From Dipteris shenzhenensis (lineage: Eukaryota > Polypodiophyta > Polypodiopsida > Gleicheniales), in NCBI GenBank assembly GCA_047967505.1, contig CM106540.1: a stretch of 64,000 nt of DNA. One strand, given 5' to 3'. The notes under the pieces were generated by a model. It was given only the letters and a program-made list of their open reading frames with translations. It ran no database searches and had not been told where the DNA came from. Position 1 is the stretch's first letter, and every line of letters begins with the position of its first letter. Position numbers and translations under genes: made by a program. Below, one piece after another: positions 22,676 through 33,456 of the stretch.

Positions 22676-22920
22676 TAGGGACCCCCAAATGGAATTTGGG
22701 GCCATTAATTAAATTGTTCGTGGAGGGATGGAGAAATTAACCTAAGGCCAGGGGCCTCCAAATGGAACTTGGGGCTATTAATTAAATTGTTTGCACAGGG
22801 CTGAAGAAATTAACCTAATGCGAGGGGTGCAATGGCAAAATTAATCTAAGATGAGGGCGCATATAAGAGAAGGAAGGGGGGCGCGATGGCAAAATTAATC
22901 TAAGGCAAGGGCGATTGACA
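22676..22920. repeat. Imperfect tandem repeat, about 70-80 bp unit
   Basis: Copies start at about 22685 and 22765, with shared words CCAAATGGAA-TTGGGGC, ATTAATTAAATTGTT and GAAATTAACCTAA. Shorter derivatives follow (GGCAAAATTAATCTAAG at about 22833 and 22885). Confidence 0.7.
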
Positions 22921-22929
22921 TGACTGTGG

Positions 22930-23280
22930 CTTCTTCGATAAGCTACCAAATCTCGAAGCTTCTACTACGGCATATAAGGGGGGAAGGGGGGGCGACAGAT
23001 AGGGAGGGGGGCTGTGAAGCCCTCCTAACACAAGCAAAAAGAAGGGGAGGAGGGAGAAGAGAGCAGTGGGAGGGAGGAGCGGTGAGGAGGGAGAAAGCCA
23101 CTGAGGAGGAAGAGGAAGGGGGAGAGAGAGTGGAGGAGTGGGAAGGAGGAGGAAGAGGAAGGGGGAGAGAGAGTGGAGGAGTGGGAAGGAGGAGGAAGGA
23201 GGGAGGGAGGAGCGGTGAGGAGGGAGAACGAGAGAGCGGTTGAGGAGGGAGAGAGGACGACAACCCTAATGGAGGGAGGC
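22930..23280. repeat. GA-rich block with 43-bp tandem unit
   Basis: Purine-rich. A unit of about 43 bp containing AGAGGAAGGGGGAGAGAGAG is duplicated at about 23108 and 23151. Overlapping Arg/Glu/Gly-rich open frames are compositional. It is similar in character to the minus strand of 1525-1860. Confidence 0.8.
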
Positions 23281-24262
23281 GATGGTGAGTGTTTTAGTTT
23301 AGGTTAATCGGGAAAAGGGGGTGGCAGAGCACGGTAGATTAATTAATTAATTGAATAGATAAAGGAGCTGAATAGCCTATTAACATGAAGGGGAAATGTA
23401 TGAGTTGTTAAAATCTAGATCATTGATGTTTAATTCTAAGGAATGATGTGCCTTTAGGTTTTTTGCTCTTATAGATGTACAATCTTCATTCTAAGGACAT
23501 TTTACATGGGAGTATCCATGACTTCTTTGATTATATGAATGAGATCCACTCATGTGGGACATCACAAATAATCAAAGTCACCACCCCAATCTGCCACAAT
23601 ATATGTATTGCTAATATGTTGGAATGCTAACGCATATAGGTTAAGTTCATAAAGATATTGGGGTATATAATGACTACTTTCCCACCAAATTCTTCATGAA
23701 GATATTTGGGTATATAATGACTACTTTCCCACCAAATTGTTGAAGGTTCCCTAGCTTTTTTGTCGCATGTGCATGATCTTATTGTCCTTCCCACCCACTT
23801 GGCACTCATCACTACTATCTAGTGTTCAACATCTCAACCACCACACTAACCACAGGATGGGACCCTCTAGCCCCCATTCATGTTGAGATGCACTTTGATC
23901 ATGCCCTTAATGTGCCTTACATGAGCCACGTGTCCCATGAACTACCAACCTGCCTCAAGGATGATGCAAACATTGCTCTTAGACAATTATGTATCAATGG
24001 TCCAAAATGATGTCGCCAAATCATTCCCCATGATTGGATCTGTAGAGTGCCCCTTGGTTATGCCCCAAAAACTTTAATTTAATTATGAGTGCCCAGAGAT
24101 GAGATCTCATCTCATACGTGAGTAGGCTTTGGGACACCCTACAACACTTGAGGTGTACCAGATATTATGTCGCTTCAAACACTATCTCTACACCATAAGA
24201 GACATGCTTTCCTCTCGCATAGGATGGATGAGGTGATCATATCTTTTTGAGGAGGGCATCGC
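23281..24262. other. Unassigned DNA with a 47-bp tandem duplication
   Basis: No gene recognised. Near 23652-23745 a 47-bp unit (AAGATATT-GGGTATATAATG...) occurs twice. An (ATTA)n stretch lies at about 23338-23352. Confidence 0.55.
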
Positions 24263-25130
24263 AATATTTTATTTTTTTTGGGCAAAAAAAGGAGAGATTA
24301 TATTATCTTTGAGTAACCTTTGTACATCATTAGAGTTTAGCCAATAGAACTGTGCTATCCCTGGACAGAACTAACATCTTACAGAAAGAGTAGTAGCAGA
24401 AAATAAAACAAGATCCTCAGTATTTGTTGTGTGAACCAAAAGGAAGTTGAAAAGAGAAGCTGGTAGCCTTTTCATTAAGACCTTCTCTGTGAGTAGAGGT
24501 AGTAGTAGTAGGAACACCTTGAACAGGGTCAATAGACATCTCATCAGAAGAATGAGAAAAAGGTTGAAAAGAGGGAGCAACATCATCATGACTTTGGGTA
24601 GAAGGGTTCTGTGTAGAAGGTCCAACAACAGTAGGGTTGGGTTCAGCTATGGGAGGTCTTCTCTGCAGATAATGAGGTAGCTTGGCATGTTCATAAGAGA
24701 TAAAACAACAACGCTTGTGTTTTGTAGTGTCGGCATTCCAACCTTGTGTGTTCCAGATTGTAGGGCCCTATCTAAAATTCAACTCTTCTTTTTTCTTGTC
24801 ACACCATGAAGCAAACAAAGCATCGGTACATAAATCTTTATGATTAAACTGAAAATTATTTCTAGAGATCCATATGAACCATAGAGCATGTGCCCTTATT
24901 TGGAACCAAGGCTCATGCTTGGTTTTGCACGCATCTCCTAACAGTATAGCTTTCTAGCTAATTGCCTCTCCACATTCTATTTGTATGAATTTCCAAACTC
25001 TTCTGGCATGAGGACAATCTATAAATAAATGAAAAATATCCTCTAGAGGGCCAAGGCATCTTTTACAATTCCCATCTCCCTTGCTCACCACACTTAAGCC
25101 TACGTCTCTCACCGCAATACGACTCGAGGT
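24263..25130 (-). mobile_element. 5'-truncated LINE 3' end with zf-RVT and A-rich tail
   Basis: The minus strand carries a zinc-binding RT-associated motif, CKRCLGPLEDIFHLFIDC followed by PHARRVWKF (about 25075-24995). Further degenerate C-terminal ORF2 text follows (RAHALWFIWISRN at about 24900), then an A-rich 3' end (A8TA4 complementary to about 24266-24282). The zf-RVT text differs from the LINEs at 3-16 kb (LEDIFHLF versus AEESSKHCL), so it is a different subfamily. The 5' truncation point and target duplication were not resolved. It abuts the truncated LTR at 25235. Confidence 0.7.
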
Positions 25131-25234
25131 CCTAAGCTACATGTATACTACAAATGACAACCCCTATATATCTGTAGGTGACAAAAAGCCTCGGAACCCT
25201 GCATACTAAGAATACCCTACTCTTCTTGTAGAAT

Positions 25235-25475
25235 CCGTGGCCCCTTTCCCTCTTTCTCTCTTCCCCTTCTCCCTCTCTTATCCCATCTCCCCTTTCCCTC
25301 TTTCTCTCGTGGAAACACCGTGGAAACACATTGCAACAATCCAGGAGCCGCTTGAGTGACACTTGCAGATGACTTGTGCTTTGCATTGCTCTCACAAGGA
25401 ATAGCTTGGAGTGGAGGCTCCATCAGCATTCCTTCAAGATCCTCATGACATGTGAGTCACTGTTGAGACTACACA
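25235..25475 (+). repeat. 5' LTR remnant (3' part only)
   Basis: Matches 35005-35220: shared TCTTCCCCTTCTCCCTCTCT, GTGGAAACACATTGCAA, GAGTGACACTTG-AGATG, TTTGCATTGCTCTCACAAGG and the end GTTGAGACTACACA. The upstream half of the LTR, including the TATA region, is missing. Confidence 0.85.
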
Positions 25476-25479
25476 TCTT

Positions 25480-25497
25480 TGGCACCGCTGCTGGGGA
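25480..25497 (+). promoter_or_regulatory. Primer-binding site, tRNA-Asp type (mutated)
   Basis: TGGCACCGCTGCTGGGGA lies 4 bp after the LTR end. The standard PBS complementary to the 3' end of plant tRNA-Asp is TGGCGCCGTTGCCGGGGA. Three transitions separate them, as expected for decay by methylated-C deamination and related changes. Its position directly after the LTR supports the call. Confidence 0.85.
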
Positions 25498-26225
25498 GTT
25501 TAAGGTATGCTTTTGCATTGCACTTGATTTCTCTCATCATCTACCCATTGCTCATTGTTTCAAGCTTAACTTAGAGCTTTGTTAGTGGAGTTGTAGGAGA
25601 GGAATGAGTGAAGGAAGTGTGTGTTTAGGAAGAGAAAAGAAGAAGCTGTCATTTTCTTTTTGGAAAGCATTTTGGATCATTTGAAGTTTGGTTTTTATGT
25701 TTTTTAGTGTTTTGAGTTGGTAGGAAGATAGTTTAGAAGATTGCTAAGGAGTGTATGGTGTCAAAACTCACAAAAAACAACTAAGAATGAGGGATCATGT
25801 GAAAATCAAAGTGGTTTTAGTGTTGACAGTTACCTCTTTAAGAAATCTCTCATTTTCTATTGTTCTTTTTTCTTGTTTTATGCATTGAGTAGGTTGACTA
25901 GGTAGTTTAGCATCCCCTATCACCAAAAACCTAAACGGAAATTTCAAAACCATGAAAAATCATGAAAAACCAATCACAAAACTGCGAGTTCCTATCCCCA
26001 ACCCACAACCCATTGCCATAGCTCGATATCCCCATGACCCATCACCTTAGGCCTCTATCCCATTGGTCAAACATGCATTGACCTAGTGCCATAATGCTAT
26101 CCCTTCGGATTGACACATGTCAGTACCTAATCTGCCCCCCAAATTAATTACTATCAGTCAGCTATCCCACCGGTTAAACAGATGTTGACTCGGTGCCATG
26201 GTGCTATCCTGTAGGGTTATTGCCT

Positions 26226-26487
26226 TAGCTCTATCCCCATGGGTCATTGCCTTAGCTCTATCCCCACGGTTCATTGCTTTAGCTCTATCCCCATAGGTCG
26301 TTGCTTTACCTCTATCCCCACGAGTCGTTGCCTTAGCTCTATCCCCACAGGTCGTTGCTTTAGCTCTATCCCCATAGGTTGTTGCTTTAGCTCTATCCCC
26401 ACGGGTCGTTGCCTTAGCTCTATCCCGTTGGTTGGTGCCTTAGCTCTATCCCGTTGGTTGGTGCCTTAGCTCTATCCTGCCGATTGG
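26226..26487. repeat. 27-bp minisatellite in the gypsy-like leader
   Basis: Seven 27-bp units of the type TAGCTCTATCCCCA-GGGTC followed by RTTGCYT, then two 26-bp variants (CCCGTTGGTTGGTGCC) and a partial unit. A more degenerate lead-in lies at about 26000-26225. The 27-bp period keeps one frame open, giving repeated SSIPTGRCF-type words. That is a period effect; no coding role is claimed. Confidence 0.95.
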
Positions 26488-26859
26488 AGGGATAGCTTTG
26501 GGAACACAAAAAATAGATTAAGCAAGGATATAAGTGCAATCTAGCAACTGAAAGTAGGGACCTCGAGCATCGGGAAATGATGAAATTACTTGCAAATCGC
26601 ATTGAAATAAACCCCATTTTGCAAAAAAAAGCCATAGGGGGCTACCACCCCTTGACCTCGCATCGAGGCGGGACTCAACCTAGAATCGGGGCATCAACCA
26701 CATAGACTAACACATGCACTTGAGATCAAGAAGAATCCTAGGAGTTGAACTAGAGCACAAAGATAGTGCCTCAAACAACGTTTTGTCTAGCTACGTGCCG
26801 AGTTTCACAAGTATTTAGTTAGGATCCTCAATACTTAGTGCCCACTCAGTGCGCACGGA

Positions 26860-28380
26860 CCATCCCAAGCTGAGTTGTCCAACTCTGAAGATTCAATGAG
26901 CTTTGATGGAGAGATGGGTGAAAATCCCAACCCTAGAGCATCTGTAGCTCCAAACTCTAGTTTAGTATGCCCTCAATTACCTACTCCTTCCACAGCATCT
27001 CAAATATGGGACTCATTTGTAAACATGCTAGGAAGGTTTGGGCTCAGTGACCCACCCGTAGAAAAGGTCAACCCATTTATTGGGTAGACTAGGGCAACGT
27101 TATCACAAGCAATACTCAGGGAACCAAGTCCCACAATACCTACTGGCAATCAACCCCCATTGTACCATATTCCTTGATGATAAACAATTCTATGGGGATG
27201 AATTTGGACTCAAATCCTCACAAGGGTCCCAAATGCTAGAACAAAGGAGGTAGAGGGGCAACTTCACAGACCCACAATTAAGCCCCTCCACCTCAGAAGC
27301 CCCCATGATTCCTCCTCAGCAATAAAACATGGGAGATATTCCCTACCCAACTACTGCCCCTTATAGGCCTATGCCTACAGGGAACATACCACTCCCTAGA
27401 GGACCTCCAGTGCATCCTATTAGGCCCAACCAAACCCAAGTCACAATGCAATGCTGGATAATCCTATCCCAATCTTGTGCCATCAAATCCTTGGAACCCT
27501 TCATCAGGACCAACAATGTATGGGACAGGGCCCACCGTTCCACAACCTCCTCCTGTATCGCAAACAGTCCTTACAGATGAAGCTAGGAGAATCTTGGTGC
27601 AAGCGCTAGGAAGGGGGGCCGTTGCTCCACCACCAATATTTCCAGCAAGGGATACCAATCCCTCAAGGAGCAAGCTTGTCACAATCTCCAAGCTAATCAC
27701 CAAGTTTCTAGGAGGAGGAGACACAGTCTCCCATGTTGAGAGATTTGAATAAATATGTGAGACCTTGTGTGATTTTGTGGATCTAGACAAGATTAATGCT
27801 TTTGGCTTGAGTCTTGATGGCAAGGCTAGACAATGGTTCAGAGCCTTAAACCTGAGGAGAAAATAAATTGGGACACAGTGCGTAATCGTTCATTGTGGGG
27901 TTTGCCCCCAATGGTCCTAAATGAAGATAGATTAACCAACTTTATGAGGTGAAGCAGAAGGAGAATGAATCCTTAAGAGACTATATCCCTAGGATTAAAC
28001 ATTTGAACTCGCAATCTAAACCCCATGAGACGATGAGTGATGCGCAGCTTTTGCCATGCTTCCTCATAAGGCTAGGGGATGCTAAGCTGCATGATCATCT
28101 GTTTACTATGAATCCCACATCATTTGAGCTATGTAGCAAGACGACGATATGCCTAGGGCATAACATGAGGGAGAAGTCCCAAAAGGATAAATCCTTAGCT
28201 TCTTCTGATGTGTCCCAAACGATAAAGGATTCAACCTCAGAAGCAACTAAGGATACAAGCATGATTCCCAAAGTGCTAAACATGGAAGAGTTGGCCACAT
28301 ATCTATTAAACAAGTTGAGCCAACAATGGAAGATAGAAGGACCAAAAGATGCTCCTAGGAACCCCCATCTATTTCCATAA
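26860..28380 (+). pseudogene. Gag-like region of the gypsy element
   Basis: Fragmented frames: an acidic/Pro-rich N-terminal part (26875-27087), then a Pro-rich stretch leading to FLGGGDTVSHVERFE and CDFVDLDKINAFGLSLDGKA with RQWFRAL (27700-27850). That is the retrotransposon gag core pattern in which a Cys/hydrophobic helix is followed by L-G-A-WF-L. KENESLRDYIPRIKHL (27949 on) continues the capsid-like domain. At least two stops and a frameshift separate the parts. Gag would form the cytoplasmic particle that packages element RNA. Confidence 0.7.
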
Positions 28381-28395
28381 AGAGATAACATAAGG

Positions 28396-28509
28396 TGTGG
28401 GGTATGCAATGGAAATCATCCCACTAAGGAGTGCCCTCATCTTAGGGCAAGTCTGGCACTCTATTGTGCCCATTGTGTTCATTGGGGAAATCATGATACA
28501 TCTCAATGT
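28396..28509 (+). pseudogene. First pair of CCHC-type knuckles
   Basis: 28396-28434 reads CGVCNGNHPTKEC (CX2CX3HX4C) and 28464-28509 reads CAHCVHWGNHDTSQC (CX2CX5HX4C) in a shifted frame. Nucleic-acid-binding knuckles at the end of gag. Confidence 0.7.
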
Positions 28510-28885
28510 CGTTATCCTAGGGTCATTCTACAACCCATGTATCAACAAAGGCCACATCTACCATTTCTTGCACCGCCCGATCCATCCAATTAGGCACAAT
28601 TGGCAATACAAGGAGCCACATCAGCCAATCTAGGGCTCAAAATATTCCATTACCCTCGCCAGTACTGGGACCTCAACCACCACCACCACCACCACGAATT
28701 ACTCCCCTGAATCAAGTATTAGTGAAGAGATACCTAGTGATTAGTGATACCTTGAATCTACCTTTAGTGAAAATAACTATCCCCAATATGGTGGCAATGC
28801 AAATAGGTCCAACATTATAAGTCGCTACATTATACAAGATGGCCAATACATTCTGGTCTACCAAACGGCACTGATTTCTCAAACA

Positions 28886-29332
28886 ATGGGAAATAGGAAC
28901 AACTTGACTAAGACACAACCCCTTCAATGCCATATGTGTCAAGGGCCACACCCAACCAATGAGTGTCCATATAAGGGGCAATCTAAGCAACCAATCATAT
29001 GTGCACCAGCATCTAATACACCACCACCATTGTGCTCTGGCTATGGAATGGACCATCTTTTTAAGGATTGTTTAATGCGAAGGCCATCTAAGACCACAAG
29101 CCTTACCTCGTTAAGCATTGAGAGAGGCCAAGTGTCTTCAGTATCCTTGAATGTAATCATGAGGTCACAAACTAAAGCCCTTAATAAAGAGCTTTGCAAA
29201 CAAGCCAAAATGGATAAAGCTAGCACATCACAGCCTAAGGATCCAGCTAAATCTGCACAAGTAAGCACCAAGGGTGCAACGAAGATCGAGAAGGGACACA
29301 ATAAGCTCATCATACAAGATGGGTTGGATTAA
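28886..29332 (+). pseudogene. Second pair of knuckles in a Lys-rich open frame
   Basis: The frame contains CHMCQGPHPTNEC at 28928-28966 (CX2CX3HX4C) and CSGYGMDHLFKDC at 29033-29071, where the second Cys appears replaced by Tyr. A Lys/Ser/Thr-rich tail follows. Both knuckles are in one frame. This second nucleocapsid-like unit lies about 0.5 kb after the first pair, which is unusual for a single gag. Confidence 0.65.
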
Positions 29333-29339
29333 GACATGG

Positions 29340-30079
29340 CCTCACTTCTAGCAACATCCTCTTCCTCTTGTGGTACTTTCTCAAATAGTAGTAGCAACAA
29401 ACACCTACATGAGGAAAATAAGGGAACAATAAGGGCCTCAGCCCATGGCTAAGCCACAACACCCAAGGGTCACAATGAATATCCCAAACCATGGGTGGGG
29501 AAACAATGTCTCAGTGAGGCTCAAAAATTGGTATGCAAGTGCTAAGAGAAATGTGATCAAAGGCTCATGGCAACCAAGAGTGTCGATACAATTCATCCAA
29601 GACATTAGATAACCACTCGAGCCTTGCAAATACTTGAAAGGGTAGATGAAGAAGGTGTGACATGCCCTTCAATAGAGGCATCCACCCTAATGCAACGGAT
29701 GTTTAAAGAAGACCCCACCTTGCAACAACTAAAGGGGGATGACAACATGTCCTTATATGGCTTAGAAGAGTCAAAATCAATAGGCAGGGAACCTATCACA
29801 AGTCCTCAAGACATCGCAGGATTAGCCTTATTCCTGTCCACTGAGATCAAGATGACCATCGCGACACTATTACAAGGTAATCCTACTCTATGGAGAGACC
29901 TCTTGGATTGGATGAATGGGCAAATAGTGACACCCCAATCCACTAATCTTGAGAATGCTGAATCTCCTAATTAAGCTCAAGACCTTCCAAGGGTGCTAGT
30001 CAACAAACTAGGCCCATACTTTGAGAGTGATGACACAAATGTAGTGTTACCCATCTCCTTCTGTGATTAAAAGGCAATG
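29340..30079 (+). other. Gag-protease spacer of the gypsy-like element
   Basis: One open frame (29624-29974, 116 codons) with an acidic, Thr/Leu-rich composition and no motif I recognise. It lies between the knuckles and the protease and may be the linker of a longer gag-pol. Confidence 0.4.
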
Positions 30080-30464
30080 GCAATCTCAGACAGAGGAGTA
30101 GGTGTTAGCATCGTCACGAAACAATGTTGGAAAAAAATGGGGAAGTCCCGACCGAGAGAGTACTTCCTTGGTAGTTAAATTAGCTAATGGAGACACGGCT
30201 CATCCCGTAGGATTACTCAAGGACATTAAAATCAAAACCTTTGGTCTCACATATCGGGTGTGCATTGTTGTAATGGATTTCCAAAACAACACTGGGTATG
30301 AGGCTATACTAGGGAGACCTTTCTTGAGTATGCCAGGATTGATCCACGATTGGCAATCCAACAACATTTATCTAAGGAAAGATCAGCAAGTCGTAAGGGT
30401 TGATCTCCAAACATGGAAGGCTTACACTATGTCTGGAAATCTATTTGCAGTTGAATCGAGTTGA
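30080..30464 (+). pseudogene. Retropepsin-like protease region
   Basis: Begins ISDRGVGVSIVTKQCWKKMG (the D-G-V equivalent of the catalytic D-S/T-G is altered to DRG). It continues after a frameshift with VVKLANGDTAHPVGLLKDIK and IVVMDFQNNTGYEAILGRPF, then LIHDWQSNNIYLRKD. The order D-G...LANG-PVG...(I/L)LGRP is that of Ty3/gypsy aspartic proteases. It would be inactive as it stands. Confidence 0.72.
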
Positions 30465-31589
30465 ATCGGATATACCACCAACAGGTATGTGGTGGTAAAT
30501 ATGGTTAAAAAATATGAGGAATAGGAAAATGAGAAGAGTCTTGATTAACCTTGGTGTGCCCCTTTACCAAAACTAGAAGACTCACTTAATTGGATGCATA
30601 CACTAGCGGCAATAGATCTACCAACTGCTAAGGGCACTTAGACAATATACCTTGATGAGATGAACAAGTTAACTCCATTACATCTTTTTACACCATAAGA
30701 GCAAATTGAGCTAGGAATTGACAATGCCATTGATCCTAACAAGATAGATATGACTCCATCTCAACTTTGGGTAGAGTTGACATTAGCAGTAGCAGTAGGT
30801 GCAACATGTCGAATATAGGCCATGGCAGATTGATGAGCAAGCCATAACCTCATCTCATGGGAGACATTAAAGCATCTTGGCCAAGTACACCTTGGAGTAT
30901 GTGATTCTAAAATTCAATCCAAAGAGGGTACATCTATTAAGGTTATTGGTTCTTTAACATTGAATGTTTCCTTGGACAACTATGTTGTGCCTTGCAAGCT
31001 TTTTGTAACTCCATTAGGTACCTTAATGGATGCCGCAATTATTGTTAAAAGTTGGATGCAAGACACTTACATAGGGTTGTTTGGTGATGAATCCACCCAA
31101 CAAGATGTGCTAAGAACTACCAACTGGCCCAACATTCAAGCATCAACATCAACATCCACTTCCACTTCTCAACCTTAGCAAGTGCCTCACCAACAAAGAA
31201 AACAAAGTAGAAGAGCCACCAAGCAAATATGGGTCCAGAATCTACTAGAGGCTCAAGGATACTTTAAGGGTGAATCATATTTTTGGATGTCAAGGAAACC
31301 TCAACATATAAAGCCACCCCCTCCTCTAAACTTCAAGCCTCACCATCGCCAACCACCTCCTCATGTAAACAACAAACCTCAATATCAAAGAAGACGAAGA
31401 TGATGCCAGCTACATTACCAATGGGTACTCGAGGCCCATGGATAATACCTTGGCAACTCTTATATATGGGTACCCAAGCTTTGCCAAAGCAATCAGTAGC
31501 CCATCCATGCTTGTCCTAAGCCTAAATGTACACCATGTCCATCGCAAAAGTAGGAGCAAAGCCCCAAATCTATCAATACATGCACCAGG
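30465..31589 (+). other. Unrecognised coding-like stretch after protease
   Basis: Frames contain a Thr/Ser/Gln stretch (STSTSTSTSQP at about 31170) and a His/Pro/Lys-rich stretch at about 31300-31400, but none of the RT palm motifs. This is where RT would begin in an autonomous Ty3/gypsy element. I found no recognisable motif. Confidence 0.4.
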
Positions 31590-32270
31590 ATAGTCACACA
31601 AGAACCTACTCTGCAAAGATGCCAAGAACACTGAGAACCTGCTTGCAAGGACAAGGGAACAGCACCAATTTAGGAGGACCATATGAAAGGACTTCATCTA
31701 CCTCCTCTCGAGTATTTACACAAGAACGTCTAAAAAAGGGAGACATTAACAAAAGAACCTACTTGACCACAAGTCTATCAAAAGGCATGTCAATTTATTG
31801 CATCATCTTTAAGGCAACTGGTAGTAACACAAGGACCTATCTTGAAAAAAGAGACAATAACACAAGAACCTATCAAGACACAAATAGAATCCACTTTGAG
31901 AGCCACACAAGAACCTTCCTTACTGAGAAATTTAACATCTATCATCAAGGAAGCTACGCAAGAATCGGCCATACCAGTATTGCCCATTACAATGGAAGTC
32001 CCACAAGAACCTTCCAATGTGAACAATGAATTATCTTCATCACCGACAACTTTCTCAACTGAAATTTGGGCTCAACAAAAGCAAAATATCTTTGAGACAT
32101 TGCAATCCTACTCACATTTGATACATAAAACATATATCACTTTATTACAGTGAGTATCATAGAAGTGCTACATGCAATGGTGTAACACTAACAACAAGGA
32201 ACATGCCAATAGTAGATACACAAGAACCTGCTCCTAAAAATGGAATAGCTCCATAAGAACCTGCTGCTGC
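31590..32270. repeat. Irregular CACAAGAACCT word repeats
   Basis: At least ten copies of ACAAGAACCT-like words spaced by about 25-80 bp, for example near 31598, 31722, 31833, 31860, 31908, 32001 and 32220. One frame gives TQEP/QEPS, another TRTY/TRTF. The spacers are low complexity. It is an expanded simple-motif region inside the LTR element, not a protein family I know. Confidence 0.6.
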
Positions 32271-32912
32271 AATTAAAGATCTCAAAGAACTTCAAGCAAC
32301 GTTGTTGCCAACGGGATGACAACTACTTGCCAACAAAGATCTCCATTGATGTCTTACTGCTTCTCCTTCGAAGTGATTATCAGACTTACATGAGGTCTTA
32401 AATAGCGATACAATTTCCTTTGGTGGTCTACAAAATGATGTTCTTGCTAGGTCTGGGTCACAATTGGTCAATGTGTCACTGCACTCACCTTTTGATGCAC
32501 TCACATGTACTAGGCCATTTAGGTGAATATGAACTCACTTCCAAGTGTGAGGTCTAGGTGTGAATAAAGAGCAATAAAGATATAACATGAAGGATTCTTG
32601 CCTCTCTACTTATTTAGGGCAAGTCCTAGATGAAAATAGGCCTTCAATCCTCTTCAGGTCCTTAGCATGGTACACTCAGCAAATCACAACTACATCAGCC
32701 CAAGGGCTCCTTGGTCGAGAAGATAAGCTACAAACACTATGGAAACTTGGTACACCACTCATCATCAACAAGTCCCATCAACAGTGCCAAAACAGAATGA
32801 CTTATGCCTAAGTCAGCAGGGTCTTAAATTTGAGTTCACACATGGAATGACAAGTGGTTCTCTATAAGCAGCTCTCGAGGATGCATTCAATTGGTGATTA
32901 CACCAATATGGA
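32271..32912. other. Unassigned segment inside the LTR element
   Basis: No gene recognised between the QEP-type repeats and the inserted copia-type LTR pair. Short frames only. Confidence 0.35.
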
Positions 32913-33130
32913 AGGGTACACCTCATCCTTGATTGAGGGATTGATATCTCTCCATCTCTATAAAATGGAGGGTAGCCTTGTACCTTGTAAGGTTGAAAAA
33001 TCAATTGGCTAAAACCTTTTGATTGTTGTAAGGTTGTCTTGACTTCTTTGTGGCCTTATCCTTGTCTCTCCTTCCTTTTGGATTCACCTTCCTTTGCGCT
33101 CTGAAGCTTCTTGACATGGTATCAAAGCCA
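32913..33130 (+). repeat. Copia-type LTR 3' portion plus PBS, copy 1
   Basis: Contains TATAAAATGGAGG (TATA box at about 32959). It ends before TGGTATCAAAGCC at 33117-33129, the plant Ty1/copia primer-binding site for initiator tRNA-Met (standard TGGTATCAGAGCC). A second copy with the same layout begins at 33241, about 326 bp on. Confidence 0.8.
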
Positions 33131-33240
33131 TGTACATTCATGCATTAAGGGGAGTGGTTAGAATATCCCTCTCATAGGATAGGGTGTAAAGAGTTCCTAT
33201 AGGTGTGTGGCCAAGATGGAAGAATCATGGGTGGAAAAAA
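33131..33240 (+). other. Short internal segment between the two LTR copies
   Basis: About 110 bp between PBS 1 and LTR copy 2, ending in GGTGGAAAAAAAGGG, which could serve as a polypurine tract. An LTR-PBS-short insert-PPT-LTR layout is that of a TRIM-type miniature LTR element. Confidence 0.5.
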
Positions 33241-33456
33241 AGGGTACACCTGATCCTTGATTGAGGGATTGATCGCTCTCCATCTCTATGAAATGGAGGG
33301 TCGCCTTGTACTTTGTATGGCTGAAAAATCAATTGTCTAAGACCTTTTGATTGTATGGTTGTCTTTCCTCCTTTGTGGTCTTATCATTATCTCTCCTTCC
33401 TTATGGCTTCACCTTTTGTTGCACTCTCAAGCTTATCTACATGGTATCAAAGCCAT
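33241..33456 (+). repeat. Copia-type LTR 3' portion plus PBS, copy 2
   Basis: Starts AGGGTACACCTGATCCTTGA, matching copy 1, and carries its own PBS-like TGGTATCAAAGCC at 33442-33454 followed by ATGTACATTC as in copy 1. A PBS after the second LTR means the unit is tandemly repeated rather than a simple element. Confidence 0.8.
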
